DNA of 64,000 nucleotides from Artocarpus heterophyllus. Taxonomy: Eukaryota > Streptophyta > Magnoliopsida > Rosales > Moraceae. Shown here one piece after another: positions 13,128 through 24,656 of the stretch (within the stretch, counting starts at the first letter, position 1; each line of letters opens with the position of its first letter). A model generated the notes under the pieces. It made no database searches. It was not told the DNA's origin and saw only the letters and a program-made list of their open reading frames with translations. The stretch spans positions 10,296,235 through 10,360,234 of the forward strand of contig CM046345.1 of the NCBI GenBank assembly GCA_025403435.1. Direction: 5' to 3'. Made by a program: the position numbers and the translations under genes.

Positions 13128-13259
13128 AGCGCTGCAGCGCTTCTTTTCTGTTTTTTTCTTCTTTTCCGCCATAGCGTCGCGGCGCTCCTTTCCTAGCGCC
13201 GCGGCGCTGAGTTCCTGGCAAAATGCTCCGCTCAGACTTTCCTTGGGCGCCGCGGCGCT
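13128..13259 (-). promoter_or_regulatory. GC-rich dyad array in U3 of the Athila 5' LTR
   Basis: Four dyads start at 13128, 13173, 13195 and 13246 with the same 45, 22 and 51 bp offsets as in the left LTR. AGCGCCGCGGCGCT at 13195-13208 is a perfect 14-bp palindrome. Some copies differ between the two LTRs by transitions, yet the symmetry is largely kept. Confidence 0.55.
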
Positions 13260-13486
13260 TTTGCTCTGCCTACAAGGTCTAGGTCCAAGTCCGTGCTTGA
13301 TTTGCAATGTTTCTCCAATTTCTTGTGCTCGTGCTCCCTTTTGTTTTCTTTTCTTTCTTTCTTCAACCTACATCAATAAAAGATACTTTCATGAAAAAGT
13401 TGGATGTTTTATGTAATTTTTCTCAAGAACATAGTATTATTTGCTAACTAAAAGTGGCCAAATAACTCTCTAAACTAGAGTTATCA

Positions 13487-15482
13487 CTAACCATCTCAAT
13501 TATAAGTTAAGCGTTCAGGGTATGCTTAGTCCCCTCAAAAGTGATGGCATTCCCTTCCCTTGTATAAAAAAAAAAAAAAAGTCAAATAAATAAATACAAA
13601 ATAAACACTAGTTTCCACTACAGATTTGATAGCAGAAAAGAGTCCTGCATATAATTTATAAAATAACGCCGAGATCTTCAATGTAGAGAGGTTTTTATGG
13701 TAGATTCTTCAGTCATAGGCTGGTTCGCTTTTGAAATTTGTGCTCTGCTCTTTTTTTTTTTTAAATTAATACAAGAATAATAAATAAGTAAAACTATTTC
13801 TTTGAGAAATATTAAATCTGTATAAAAAATGCAAAAAAACTCATGCACGACGAGTCCACCTGTTATAACAAGTATATATTTATATACAGACACACGCACA
13901 CATAATATAGTATACGCACACCATGTTGAACAAATACCATTCAATGAATTAGCTCATTTAAAAACATTTAATGTATATATCCCAACGACAAGAAACCTAA
14001 GACGTTTAGACCTGACCTACCGTGTCGAACCAGACAATATTAATGAGAATAGAAGAACGAGGGAAGGTTAAAAATAGGCAGCACACCATTGGCTTGATTG
14101 GTTATAATAGATTTAACCAAAAATGTGCACAGAAATTTAAAATTTTTGTGAAAAAAATAGAACGTTTTACATTTATAGTAAAACTTCAGTGAGAGAATTG
14201 AAATATGTAAAATTTTGGGAGTATACTAATATACAAAAGTAGCAAAAATTTATATGATTAAACAATTGTTATGTAATTATATAGTACAAATTTTAATCAT
14301 TATGAGGTAATTTATGTTATTTTTGCAATATTCTAAAAATTTTGTTATAGTTCAACTCCATCATAGATATTTTGCCATGTAGTTCTCGAGAAAATATTGT
14401 TAAAAAAAAAGATTTTAATTGTGATATAAACCCACTAAAAAATGGGCCAACATAAATGTATTTTTCATATATAAATATATATGCCATATGTCACAAATTT
14501 TAAGTTTGTGTAACATTTGCGTATGGGGCTGAAAATATTGAAAATGATGGGCCACTATCAGATCCTTTTTTCTACCAAAAAAGTTTGTGTACGTTTTATT
14601 AACTATTGACTAGTTTATTTATATAATGCATATACCAAATTTAAATATCAGTGGCATAAATTTGAAGATAACATTTCTTTCTTTTTTTTAAGAATTTCTC
14701 AAAATTTCCTTAAAGAAAGTCTAAGTTAAGGTCTAACCAAGAGAAACAAATAACAAAACTCTATAAAAAGAAAAAAGTGGTTAAAATAGCATCACAATTA
14801 TTAGAAAATGAGCATGTATATAGGACTCGCTTTTTATTGCTCCTAACATCTAAACAGTTACTCTTAGCATCAAAAAAAAAAATTGTCCTATGTGTAATGA
14901 AAAAAATAATGATGCGATTTCAGATATTAATCCCAGAGAGAGTATTTAAACAAATTAAATAAGAACTCAGGTTTAAGACCTCAATATTTATGAGTTGTTT
15001 AGTTTATAAGTTTGAATAAAAAAAAAATGTTTGAACAAAACATTCAAATTTGTCTAAATTTTTGTGGATGAAAACACTGTAACATGAAAGATTTGTAACA
15101 AAACTTTTTGGATCAAACATATGAAAACAAACAAAGTGTAAGTTCGTGATTTAAGCATAAACTTCCTACTTGCAAACAAAGCCAAATTAATAAACTAAAA
15201 CCTAAACCAGATCCAAAACAAAGAAATTACTTAACTTAAATTGATAATAACGAGAAACTAATATTCCTAATCCCAAAATAACAAACGACCCTTGTTAAAT
15301 AAAACTATAAATATATTAAGATAAATATTGCCCTCACATTTATCACCTTTCTTGATTCTAAAACTGATACAACATATGCTAGCTTTGACATTGAAAATAG
15401 TGGGACCTTCAATAACCTTTCTCTTTCTCTCTCTATGCAAATTTAATGCAAGGAAACGTCATGTGGTCTTTGTGCATAGTAT
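13487..15482. other. Intergenic DNA, no gene seen
   Basis: AT-rich sequence between the Athila element and the 3' end of the split NPF gene. It contains short A and T runs. I find no protein homology and no clear element ends. The last few hundred bases would hold the 3' untranslated region of the NPF gene. Confidence 0.5.
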
Positions 15483-16377
15483 TTATACAACAGGCTTTTC
15501 AGATTTGATATTTTTCAGGTGAACTTCTAAGGCAGGAGCAATGGAGCTTTCTTTGTACTTGTACCACCTAGCACATACCAAAAAATAGGCAAAATTCACT
15601 GCACCCATTGCAGCAATCAAGTAATAAAAGTAGTCCAATTTCCCTTTGTTAAGATCATTGTCCAGCCAATCTCCCATTGAAGAGCCAGAAGTCAGGTTGT
15701 GAACTATTGACACCAAAAATCCACTAAAGTAGCTTGACAAGGCCATGCCAAGGAACGAGAAAGATCCACCAATGCTTCTCATGTTCTCCGGAAATTGCTT
15801 GTAGTAGAACTCAACGTGTCCAATGACGGAAAATCCTTCAGATAGTCCTATAAGTACCAACTGGGGCACAAACCAAAATCCCGAAAGCGAAGAAATCGCC
15901 CCTCTTCTTGGTAGAATTCCTATTGGCTTTGTGAGGGCCAAACTTCTTCTCTTTTCTTCAACCAAGCCAGATAACAACATTGCCAATATGCCAAGGACCA
16001 TTCCAACACCTATCCTTTGTAGGATTGTGATGCCGCTGTCTATCTTGGTGACTTTTCTGAGGGCGGGGACTAGAAGGCGGTCGTAGATCGGTATCCAGAT
16101 TGTGAGGGAGATCATGGCGAAGATGGCGTACGAGGCGGCGGGAATCTTGAAGTTGCCAAGACGCCTGTCAGCTTGAAGAGCTTGGAAGACCACATAGTTA
16201 CCTAGTTGTGAAATGGAAACATGGTACAAAATTAAGGAGGCCCATATTGAAATTACTCTTATTAAGCATTTCGCTTCCTCTACTTGCTGCATGCTGCAGA
16301 GTCTCCATGGATTGGCTGCTGATCCGTCTGGATTGATTGTGTCTTCATCCTCAATTATTGCGGCTTTGTCTAGGAAT
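15483..16377 (-). CDS. NPF2-type gene, exon 4 (C-terminal half)
   Basis: The exon begins after the acceptor AAG at 16380-16378 and ends at TAA (15485-15483). It encodes FLDKAAIIED..., the large cytosolic loop end and helices 7-12, including IPIYDR and LNKGKLDYFYYLIAA near the C-terminus. No stop or frameshift is present. The frame joins exon 3 through a split arginine codon (AG|A). Confidence 0.9.
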
Positions 16378-16518
16378 CTTTTATTGAAAAAAACCAAAAA
16401 CAAAAAAAAAAAAGAAAATCAGTTTTCTATCATGAAAAATTAATTAATGGTTCAAATCATGAGCCCGTTAATGGTTTATTTTATGTTGCTTTTAGCTTAT
16501 TCTTTTTAAAAACTACTT

Positions 16519-16745
16519 ATTAGCCCGTTTCGATGGCCCATAAAAAAATACTTATGACTTTTATAAGTACTTATTAGAGAAGTCATGTTAAAGGTGCTTA
16601 TAAAAAAATACTTATAAAAAGCTTTTTTTATATACTTTTGACCTTATATTGAAGAATAATAAATTAAAATTTTCATCTATATCTTCAAATTACACTACTT
16701 TTTATATCACTAAGAGCTTTTGACTTACTTATCAAACAGGTTCAA
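16519..16745. mobile_element. Possible small inverted-repeat element in the last intron
   Basis: Within the 882-bp last intron (17259-16378), GCCCGTTTCGATGG... at the left and ...ATCAAACAGG at the right resemble the degenerate ends of hAT-type miniature elements. Repeats of 'cttataa' lie between. No clean target duplication is visible, so the limits are approximate. Confidence 0.35.
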
Positions 16746-17259
16746 AAGAGCTCTTATAAAATAAAAATAATTTTTCCATACACTATCTAAATACTAATAA
16801 TAAAAGTTCTTATTTATACTTCTTTTTTTCTACGTAACTTGGAGATCTTATCCAAGATCTTATCATTGATCAGACCACTACACCAAAACACACAAAATGT
16901 GAAACTGTGTATGCATGAATTTTCTAATCGTGGGCCAGGTTTTAGTCCCATCTAATTCAGCATTTCGAGACAAAAGAGTTTATTTATAGTTTATTAAGAG
17001 ACCTTTTCCCATACGCTTTTTCAAACCCAAACATTATAATTAAGAAGAAATAGATAACGCTAAACAATGAAAACAACATAAAACCCGCACATTAAAAAGT
17101 GATGCTTCATGAACTTGGCCAAAACAGAATAATTATGAATTAACCTAAAAACCCTTTATATATTTCCTTTTCTATATGGTGTGCAATAAAAACCGGACAG
17201 AAAAGAAAAACAGAAAAATGGGTTAAGAAGACAAAATTTTGATTATTAAACATAAATAC

Positions 17260-17743
17260 CTGAACTGAGCGTTGTAAGAAAGCTTGGAGTTGAGAGAATG
17301 TGGGGGAATATGGTTAAAGAGGGAGAGCCAAGGCTGCTCTGGGGGCGTCAAATGCCTCTTTCTGAATGCAGCCACAAGGACGCTAACTGCACCCGTCAAG
17401 GGACTGCCACTAGGCCTAAATTTGACATAAATTTTCGTGCCGGCGAAGAAGAAGACGCAGGATAAGAGCATGAGAAACGTGGGGATTGCCAATCCCCAAG
17501 TCCAGCTAATATTAGACTGCACATACACAATAAGTGTGATGGATACCATGACGGCGAATATTAGGGTGAAGTAGTACCAATTGAAGAAGCTGTTGGTCGC
17601 CCTTTTCCCGGACTCGGTATTAGGATTAAATTGGTCAGCACCAAAAGCCAAGTTACATGGCCTAATCCCACCACCCCCTATCACAAGAAGTCCGAAACCG
17701 CTATATAGGAATGCCAATTGCCACGGCGTTGCACCGGGGCACG
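17260..17743 (-). CDS. NPF2-type gene, exon 3 downstream part
   Basis: This is the gene sequence left of the insertion, from the target duplication (17739-17743) to the donor GT at 17259-17258. It encodes residues from about 127 onward, with GGGGIRPCNLAFGADQFNP, the FFNWYYFT helix and IPTFLMLLSCVFFFAG. It is intact and in frame with the other exons. Confidence 0.9.
17739..17743. other. Target-site duplication, left copy (GCACG)
   Basis: GCACG abuts the TGTAACG start of the Ty3 LTR here and is repeated exactly at 26824-26828 after the GTGACA end of the right LTR. It duplicates codons of exon 3 of the NPF gene. Confidence 0.95.
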
Positions 17744-19910
17744 TGTAACGTCCCGAAATTTATTTAACATTAATGTAATGTAAATGGTGAATTAGTGTGC
17801 CATAATTAAAGTTTTAACTTTAATTAGATTATTTGGTTGGATTTTGAATTTTGGTTGTTTTGTTAAACTGATGTATTCAAATGATTTCTCATTTGTTTTA
17901 AAATGATGTTTTGAGTTTTAAAACACAACAATTTGTAAAATGTTAAAAATACCCTGTTTTACAAAACCGTGGGCGGCACATGGTTTTCGCACAGTAAAAC
18001 CGCCCACCGATTTTCTCTATTTATTTTCCTTTCCTCTCTCTCTCTCCTCACTCTCACGAACACTCTCTCTCTCTCTCTTCACTCTCTCATTCGGCAGCCT
18101 CTCTCTCTCTCTCTCAATCTCTCTAAAAATTTTGATTTCCGTTCGAATCCAAGCTTCGGAACAGCAAGGAGGAAGCTCGGGGACGTGATTCGGCGACCGA
18201 GAACGCGGATTGAAGCTTCGATTCGAGGTTAGATTCGAAATTTCTAAACTTTTTCAAAATTTTCGAATTTGTGTGTTTTTGAAATCTAAGCTTGTTTAAG
18301 CTTAGAAAACCGTGGATTTGTGTTAAATGAGCTTAGAACAACTAGAATCTAAACCTAGATTGAAGAAAAACGGATTGGATTCAAGATTTTCATTTTTCTC
18401 CTCTTTTTCTCATTTTCGGATTTTTGAGGATTTCGAGTTCAAATGTTGTTTAAATGATTCCAAATATGTTTTAGAATGTTTTTCTATCAACTATAGTTGT
18501 TTTTCATGCCTGGGATTTGAGAAAAACAGGTTGGAATTCAGATTTGGATTTTGGGGATCGAGAAACCCGTGGCTGGGATTTCTGGATTTTCCCAGTTCGG
18601 CAGGCCGAAGTTCATGTTCGGCAGGCCGGAGTGATGATCGGCAGGCCGGTGTTCTTCCGATCGGCAGGCCGAATCTGGGGAAATGTTCGGCAGGCCGAAC
18701 CTCGTTTCCGGCAGGCCGAACTGTACAGTTCGGCAGGCCGAAGCAGGGTGTCCGGCAGGCCGACCGAGGCATGGAAAATTTTGTGATTTTTACCCGATTT
18801 CACTGTTTTGAACCCTGATTTAAATCCCAACCTTATAGGATGATTTTAATGATACAAATGGCACACTAGGACATCATGAAATGATTTAGTAACATAGAAT
18901 GTCTCAAACTAGATATTGATTGACTTAGTTTGTATCTAGGATCGTTCGTGGTTCCGTGGAGCTAAAGTATAGCGGACCGGGATTGCGGTGTGGGGTACCG
19001 GCACGAGTATTGAGGTAGGACTTCTATCCTATTTCTTTGGTAGCCTGGTTTTGAAATGATTTGGCTTTGAAAATGATTTCTATCAAAATGTTTTCAACGG
19101 TTGTTTGGAAATGATTTTATCGGTTATATTTTTATATACCGTGACATGAAATGAATTTCATAATGAATGTAATTGACAATACTCGGTAATCGGGTTTGAA
19201 TGATAATGATAACAAACACTAAGGCATGATGCCATATCAGAGATCGGGTCGTGTAGCGATCGACCTTGGGGGCAGGTCCCGAAACCCAGCTGGGCCACTA
19301 CGGTGGTGATATCATGGTTTGCCTAGGTAAAAGTAAATTGGTGTTTTGATTTGACGAGTAGACTGTTCTGTGTCAGAACGGTTCTACTCAATTTATTTAT
19401 TTATTTATCTAACGTTTTATTTCTGTATACTCCTGATAATGTTTTGTTTCCTTGCATCGAATTATTTTATAAAACCTAGTCCTACTGAGCCTTTCGCTCA
19501 CGTTTTATTGTTTTAAATTTCCCCCCCCTTCTAGGTGGTTTTCCATATAGGTTTGGAGGAGATTCTTCAGACCGGACTCAGGAGCACTAGGAGAATTTAT
19601 TTACATTCGGTATTATTAATCAAGGCATGTAAGACTTAACCATATTTGTACTTGGGCTGTAATTGTATTTGTGATATTGTCAGATCCATGTGTGTGCACA
19701 AGTTGTGGGTTGTGGAACCCATATTCGCGGTTTTTATTCAATTATTGTTATTTGTTTAATGATTTTAAATTCCTTTATAAAAAAATGTGGTGGAAAAATC
19801 TTCTTAATTTTTATTTAATTTGATTCTTAAACGCCCGATTTTTAATTAAATTCGTTTTTAATTAATCTAAATATTCCGCCACGTCACCTCCCGTACTCCG
19901 GGGCGTGACA
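17744..19910 (+). repeat. 5' LTR of the Ty3 element
   Basis: It begins TGTAACGTCCCG and ends GGGGCGTGACA. A long CT-rich tract (18034-18125) looks like a 5' untranslated leader, and the dyad array lies about 500 bp downstream of it. Overlapping open frames at 17940-18830 are by-products of the CT tract and the dyads. Left and right copies are equal in length. Confidence 0.95.
18596..18764. promoter_or_regulatory. Array of eight 14-bp dyads in the Ty3 5' LTR
   Basis: Dyads of the form TTCGGCAGGCCGAA start at 18596, 18617, 18637, 18660, 18686, 18707, 18729 and 18751. The spacings are 21, 20, 23, 26, 21, 22 and 22 bp. The core CGGCAGGCCG is unchanged in all eight, while the 6-12 bp between dyads is unrelated. 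That pattern fits repeated protein-binding sites on one face of the helix better than a decaying tandem repeat. The role is unknown. Confidence 0.7.
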
Positions 19911-19913
19911 GAA

Positions 19914-19925
19914 TGGTATCAGAGC
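19914..19925 (+). other. Primer-binding site, initiator tRNA-Met
   Basis: TGGTATCAGAGC lies three bases after the LTR end at 19910. It is the usual complement of the 3' end of plant initiator tRNA-Met. Confidence 0.95.
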
Positions 19926-20015
19926 TCAAGGTTATGAACCTTGGGAATTGTGCACACATAGGTTTGACAATGAAATACATCTGACAGTCCAAATTTTGTT
20001 TTCAGAAGTGAGAGA

Positions 20016-23000
20016 ATGGCACCTAGACGTCATTCGACAGCTGACGCGGAGTTCGGAAATGATGAGGGCCTGATGAGGTCTATGATGGCGGCTTTCCGGC
20101 AGATGGCAGCCAGGGCTAGACCGGAAGACTCCAGTGTTGGTAGTCGGCATGCCTTCTTTAAGGAATTTCGGCGGGCGTCTATTCCGACTTTTGATGGCAA
20201 TGGGGATCCGCAGTTAGCAGAGTATTGGTTGGATTCGATTTTGAAGCATCTTGATACCCTTGGTGTGCCTGAGGAGTATCGTGTAGAGTTTGCGGCGTAT
20301 AAGCTCGAGGGTGGCGCTAACACCTGGTGGAAACAAACTAAGCGTCTGGAGCGCGGTGGCGATATCAGTTGGGACAAGTTCGAGGAGCTGTTCTATGATC
20401 GGTATTTTCCGCAGGGATATAGAGACCAGAAAGCAGCTGAGTTTTATAGATTGCAGCAGGGTGATATGTCAGTTCGGGAGTATGAGGCAAGGTTTAACGA
20501 GTTGGCTAGGTTTGCTCCATCAGCTGTGGCATCGGAGCGTGAGAAATGCATCAAGTTTCAGGAGGGACTCAAGGCTCCTATTCGGCGGCAGTTGGTTGCT
20601 CTACGGCTTAGGAGTTTCGGAGAGCTTGTGTCGTCGGCGATCTCCGTGGAGAATGATTACGTGCAGTATTGTGAAGATCGAGCCAAGGCTTCAGGAGGAC
20701 CGCAGAGGAGTGGCAGGAAGAGCACCAGTAGTCGTCCAACTCCGGGGAAAGGCAAGCAAGGCGGTGCGACCAGTGGTAGCAGCAGTTCGTCTGGCAGCGG
20801 GCGCAGCAATCCCTACAGCTTCCATTGTCATTTCTGTCAGCAGCCCGGACACATCAAGAGGAATTGCCCAATCAGGAGTGCTCGTCTTGGATCGCAGACC
20901 GAGGAGGATGCCAGTCGTTCGTCTCAGCCTCAACTTCAGCCCCTACCTCCACCTCCGCAGTACCCGCAGTTGCAGTATCCGCAGTTTTCTCCTCAGCAAT
21001 TCACATATCCGGCACGGGGACAGCAGCCGCAGTATTTTCAGCGCAGTGTTCCTCAGTATAGAGCTCCGAGTGCAGGTAGTGTGCAGTTGTCTCCATCTCA
21101 GCAGCATCGACCGAGTAATGCAGGACCCAGCAATGTCGGTAGAGGAAAAGGAAAAGCGCCAGTGCAGGTTCATGCGATGGCATCTGGAGGGTCAGATTCT
21201 CAGACCGGTAACGCAGTTGTTGATGGTATGATCTTGGTTTCCAGATCTCTAGCACGCGTTCTATTTGATACCGGTGCATCTCATTCTCTCATTTCGAGTT
21301 CTTTTGTACATGCCTTGGGATTAGAGATAGAAGAGTTTAATGAACCCCTAGCTATAATTTCTCCCTTGGGGCGGGTGTGTGTAAATCATATGTGTAAATC
21401 TTGTAAAATAAAGATTGGGGATGAGATTTTGAAAAGTGATTTGATTATACTCCCCATGAGTTCCTATGATGTGATTCTAGGAATGGACTGGTTGTCCAGG
21501 TATAGTGCAGTTGTGGACTGCCAACTTAGAAAAGTGACCCTAGTGTCTGATAGGGGGACGGTAATCACTTACCAGGGTGGTGGTGATTGGCTAATGAGTG
21601 AGCGTCTCATGAAGTCATGTCTAGGAGGGCGAAGGAATCTAGATTGTTTTGCTTTTCTTGCCAATCTAGATTGCGAGCCCTATGTTTCGAGTAGTAGTGT
21701 AGCGATTCCGGTGGTTGGTGAGTTCGAGGATGTTTTCCCCGACGAGTTGCCAGGATTGCCACCGTATCGGGAAATTGAGTTTGGTATTGAGTTGTTTCCA
21801 GGGACATCACCGATTTCTATGGCACCTTATCGGATGGCGCCGGCAGAAATGAAGGAATTGAGGAAGCAACTTCAGGAGCTTGCTGATAAAGGATATATTC
21901 GGAATAGCACATCTCCGTGGGGAGCACCAGTTTTGTTCGCTAAGAAGCACGATGGGACTCTCAGGTTATGTGTGGATTATCGGCAGCTGAACCGTGTTAC
22001 GGTGAAGAACAAGTATCCTTTGCCTAGGATTGATGAGCTATTTGATCAGTTGGGAGGTTCGCGATACTTCTCGAAGATTGATTTGCGGTCAGGTTATCAT
22101 CAGCTCAGAATCAAGGAAGAGGATATTCCAAAGACAGCTTTTAGGACTCAGTATGGGCACTTCGAGTTTCTGGTTATGTCTTTCGGGTTGACGAATGCTC
22201 CAGCAGCTTTCATGGATCTGATGAACAGGATATTCAGGCCGTATCTGGATCAGTTTGTGATCGTGTTCATCGATGATATTCTTGTGTATTCTAAGACATG
22301 GGAGGAGCATGAGCAGCATCTTCGGATCGTGCTTCAGACTCTGCGGGAGCACCAGTTGTATGCTAAAAGGGAAAAATGTGAGTTCTGGTTGACCGAGGTC
22401 AAATTTCTGGGTCATGTCATTTCGGAGCATGGTATTTCAGTGGATCCGTCCAAGATTGAAGCTATATTGGAGTGGGAACGACCAAGGAATATAGCGGAGA
22501 TTCGCAGCTTCTTAGGTCTTGCTGGTTATTACAGGAAATTTGTAAAGGACTTTTCGAAGATTGCAGCTCCGTTGACGAGGTTGACCAAGAAAAATGTCAG
22601 GTTTGAGTGGGATGAAGACTGTGAGTCTGCTTTTCAGGAATTGAAGAACCGGTTGACTTCAGCTCCAGTGTTGATTATTCCGAGCAGTGACGAGCCGTAT
22701 GAGGTTTATGCTGATGCTTCAGGGCGCGGACTTGGATGCGTGTTGATGCAGCATGGACGTGTGGTTGCGTACGGATCGAGACAGCTACGCCCTCACGAGC
22801 GGAATTATCCTACTCACGATTTAGAGCTTGCGGCAGTGATCTACGCGCTGAAGATTTGGAGATGTTACTTGTATGGAGCATCGTTTCAGGTCTTCTCCGA
22901 TCACAAGAGTTTGAGGCATTTGTTCACTCAGAGGGATCTCAACTTGAGGCAGCGCAGATGGGTGGAGTACATGGAGGATTATGATTTCGCGTTGCAGTAT

Positions 23001-24608
23001 CATCCCGGGAAAGCTAATGTGGTAGCGGACGCGCTTAGCAGAAAGTCTTCAGGGATTCTCGCTTGTTTGATTTTTGAGGACTGGAGCAGGGATGCGACAG
23101 TGAGTGAGTATCGGCTACAGTATCATGACGACGGTGATCGAGTTTTGTTATATCACGTGAAAGCGACTCCAGCTCTTGTTCGGATGGTGAAGCAAGGTCA
23201 GTGGCAGGATCGACATTTGCAGGGGATTTGGTCGCGGATTCAGAACGGAGAGCAGTTCGAGGAATGGAGCGTGCATGCAGATGGATCGTTGTACTTCCGG
23301 GAGCGTCTTGCAGTTCCAGTTATCGCCGAGGTGACGAAAGCCGTTCTAGATGAAGCTCATAGGTCTCAGTTCGCTATTCATCCGGGGAGCACCAAGATGT
23401 ATCGTGATTTGAAGAGGCACTATTGGTGGAGAGGCATGAAGAAAGATGTTCGAGAGTACGTGGCCAAGTGTTTGACGTGTCTCCAGGTGAAAGCCGAGCA
23501 TCAGAAGCCTGCAGGTCAGCTTCAGCCGCTTCCTATTCCAGGGTGGAAATGGGAGCATGTGACGATGGATTTTCTCACAGGTTTGCCGAGGACGGAGCAG
23601 CGGCATGATGCAGTTTGGGTTGTGGTCGACAGGTTGACGAAATCGGCGCATTTCATTCCGTTTAGGTCGACGTGTTCCAGGAAGATTCTCGGGGAGCTGT
23701 ATATGCAGAACATTGTGAGGTTGCATGGAGTTCCTTTGTCCATCACCTCTGATCGAGACACCAGGTTTAATGCTAAGTACTGGAGGAGTTTTCAGGAGGC
23801 TTTGGGTACGGATTTGAACTTCAGTACGGCGTTTCATCCTCAGACTGATGGGCAGTCTGAGCGGGTTATTCAGGTTCTCGAGGATATGTTGCGTGCTTGT
23901 GCGTTGGACTTCGGCGGGAATTGGAAGCAATGTTTGCATTTGGCGGAGTTCGCGTACAACAACAGTTATCAGGCGAGTATCGGTATGGCACCATTTGAGG
24001 CATTGTATGGGCGACCGTGTCGGTCACCTGTGTGTTGGGCCGAGCCGGAAGATAGAGTTATTCTTGGGCCGGAAGAGATTCGTGATAGCAACGAGAAAGT
24101 CGCGGTGATTCGAGATCGGTTGAGGGCAGCTCAGAGTCGGCAGAAGAGCTACGCGGATAGGAGACGTAGACCCTTAGAGTTCGCGGTTGGAGATTTTGTT
24201 CTCTTGAGGGTGTCACCTCGTAAGGGAACTATGCGGTTCGGGGTGAGTGGAAAGCTCGCGCCGAGGTATATTGGGCCGTTCGAGATCACTCAGCGTGTTG
24301 GTGTGGTCGCTTATCGGCTTGATCTTCCGCCCGAACTTTCTCATGTGCATGATGTGTTTCATGTGTCTATGCTTAGGAAGTGTCCACCTGGGCAGGATAA
24401 GATAGTTTCGTTTCGCGATGTGCAGGTTCAGGAGGATACGACGTACGAAGAAGTGCCGATTCAGATCATCGACCGGAAAGTGATTAGCTTGCGTCGTCGT
24501 GAGATACCGTTGGTAAAGGTCGTGTGGCAGCATCACGGGGTTGATGAAGCCACTTGGGAACTAGAATCGAATATGCGGGAATTGTATCCGCATTTGTTTT
24601 GTTTCTAA
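20016..24608 (+). CDS. Ty3 gag-pol polyprotein, 1530 residues, intact
   Basis: The reading frame opens at ATGGCACCTAG, about 90 bp after the primer site, and closes at TAA. Domains in order, with approximate residues: gag (80-190), a Ser/Gly-rich linker, a CCHC knuckle ([14 protein letters not shown], 271-284), a Gln/Pro-rich linker, protease (DTGAS, about 417), reverse transcriptase with FIDDILVYS (about 750), RNase H (from about 890, YADASG), an integrase zinc-binding region and DDE core (1100-1350), and a C-terminal chromodomain-like segment ending [17 protein letters not shown] (about 1500). The length and the lack of stops are those of an active chromovirus polyprotein. It would form the particle, copy the RNA and insert the DNA, with the chromodomain steering insertion. 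Codons are visibly richer in G/C than the flanking DNA. Confidence 0.96.
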   Translation: MAPRRHSTADAEFGNDEGLMRSMMAAFRQMAARARPEDSSVGSRHAFFKEFRRASIPTFDGNGDPQLAEYWLDSILKHLDTLGVPEEYRVEFAAYKLEGGANTWWKQTKRLERGGDISWDKFEELFYDRYFPQGYRDQKAAEFYRLQQGDMSVREYEARFNELARFAPSAVASEREKCIKFQEGLKAPIRRQLVALRLRSFGELVSSAISVENDYVQYCEDRAKASGGPQRSGRKSTSSRPTPGKGKQGGATSGSSSSSGSGRSNPYSFHCHFCQQPGHIKRNCPIRSARLGSQTEEDASRSSQPQLQPLPPPPQYPQLQYPQFSPQQFTYPARGQQPQYFQRSVPQYRAPSAGSVQLSPSQQHRPSNAGPSNVGRGKGKAPVQVHAMASGGSDSQTGNAVVDGMILVSRSLARVLFDTGASHSLISSSFVHALGLEIEEFNEPLAIISPLGRVCVNHMCKSCKIKIGDEILKSDLIILPMSSYDVILGMDWLSRYSAVVDCQLRKVTLVSDRGTVITYQGGGDWLMSERLMKSCLGGRRNLDCFAFLANLDCEPYVSSSSVAIPVVGEFEDVFPDELPGLPPYREIEFGIELFPGTSPISMAPYRMAPAEMKELRKQLQELADKGYIRNSTSPWGAPVLFAKKHDGTLRLCVDYRQLNRVTVKNKYPLPRIDELFDQLGGSRYFSKIDLRSGYHQLRIKEEDIPKTAFRTQYGHFEFLVMSFGLTNAPAAFMDLMNRIFRPYLDQFVIVFIDDILVYSKTWEEHEQHLRIVLQTLREHQLYAKREKCEFWLTEVKFLGHVISEHGISVDPSKIEAILEWERPRNIAEIRSFLGLAGYYRKFVKDFSKIAAPLTRLTKKNVRFEWDEDCESAFQELKNRLTSAPVLIIPSSDEPYEVYADASGRGLGCVLMQHGRVVAYGSRQLRPHERNYPTHDLELAAVIYALKIWRCYLYGASFQVFSDHKSLRHLFTQRDLNLRQRRWVEYMEDYDFALQYHPGKANVVADALSRKSSGILACLIFEDWSRDATVSEYRLQYHDDGDRVLLYHVKATPALVRMVKQGQWQDRHLQGIWSRIQNGEQFEEWSVHADGSLYFRERLAVPVIAEVTKAVLDEAHRSQFAIHPGSTKMYRDLKRHYWWRGMKKDVREYVAKCLTCLQVKAEHQKPAGQLQPLPIPGWKWEHVTMDFLTGLPRTEQRHDAVWVVVDRLTKSAHFIPFRSTCSRKILGELYMQNIVRLHGVPLSITSDRDTRFNAKYWRSFQEALGTDLNFSTAFHPQTDGQSERVIQVLEDMLRACALDFGGNWKQCLHLAEFAYNNSYQASIGMAPFEALYGRPCRSPVCWAEPEDRVILGPEEIRDSNEKVAVIRDRLRAAQSRQKSYADRRRRPLEFAVGDFVLLRVSPRKGTMRFGVSGKLAPRYIGPFEITQRVGVVAYRLDLPPELSHVHDVFHVSMLRKCPPGQDKIVSFRDVQVQEDTTYEEVPIQIIDRKVISLRRREIPLVKVVWQHHGVDEATWELESNMRELYPHLFCF

Positions 24609-24640
24609 AATGAGTTGTAAATTTCGTGGACGAAATTTCT

Positions 24641-24656
24641 TTTAGGGGTGGAGAGC
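24641..24656 (+). other. Purine-rich tract before the 3' LTR
   Basis: TTAGGGGTGGAGAGC directly precedes the TGTAACG start of the right LTR and is the likely second-strand primer. Confidence 0.7.

Larger units (their letters stand above)
1..13486 (-). mobile_element. Athila-type Ty3/gypsy retrotransposon, decayed, truncated by window edge
   Basis: Read on the minus strand the order is 5' LTR (13486-12142), a tRNA-Asp primer site, gag, protease, reverse transcriptase, RNase H, integrase, an extra downstream ORF, a purine tract and the 3' LTR (907-1). The protease motif DLGAS, the tRNA-Asp primer site and the extra ORF after integrase are typical of the Athila lineage. The two LTRs differ by about 30 substitutions over roughly 905 comparable bases (my count by eye), mostly transitions, plus a few indels, so the insertion is not recent. 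The coding region is broken by several stops and cannot be autonomous. A solo LTR of another family is nested between gag and the primer site. The outer target duplication cannot be tested because the left end lies outside the window; the right flank is CTAAC at 13487-13491. Confidence 0.9.
12142..13486 (-). repeat. 5' LTR of the Athila element (complete, 1345 bp)
   Basis: The plus strand begins TGTTCGG and ends GTTATCA, giving TG...CA termini in element orientation. The minus-strand TATA box (CTATTTATA at 13035-13043) marks the likely promoter. The GC-rich dyad array lies upstream of it at 13128-13259. Confidence 0.88.

Noticed and set aside
18327..18830. Overlapping open frames on both strands around the Ty3 dyads (also 25240-25743 and 43341-43838)
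   Set aside because: They arise because the dyad core lacks stops in most frames. They are repeated in both LTRs and match no protein family I know.
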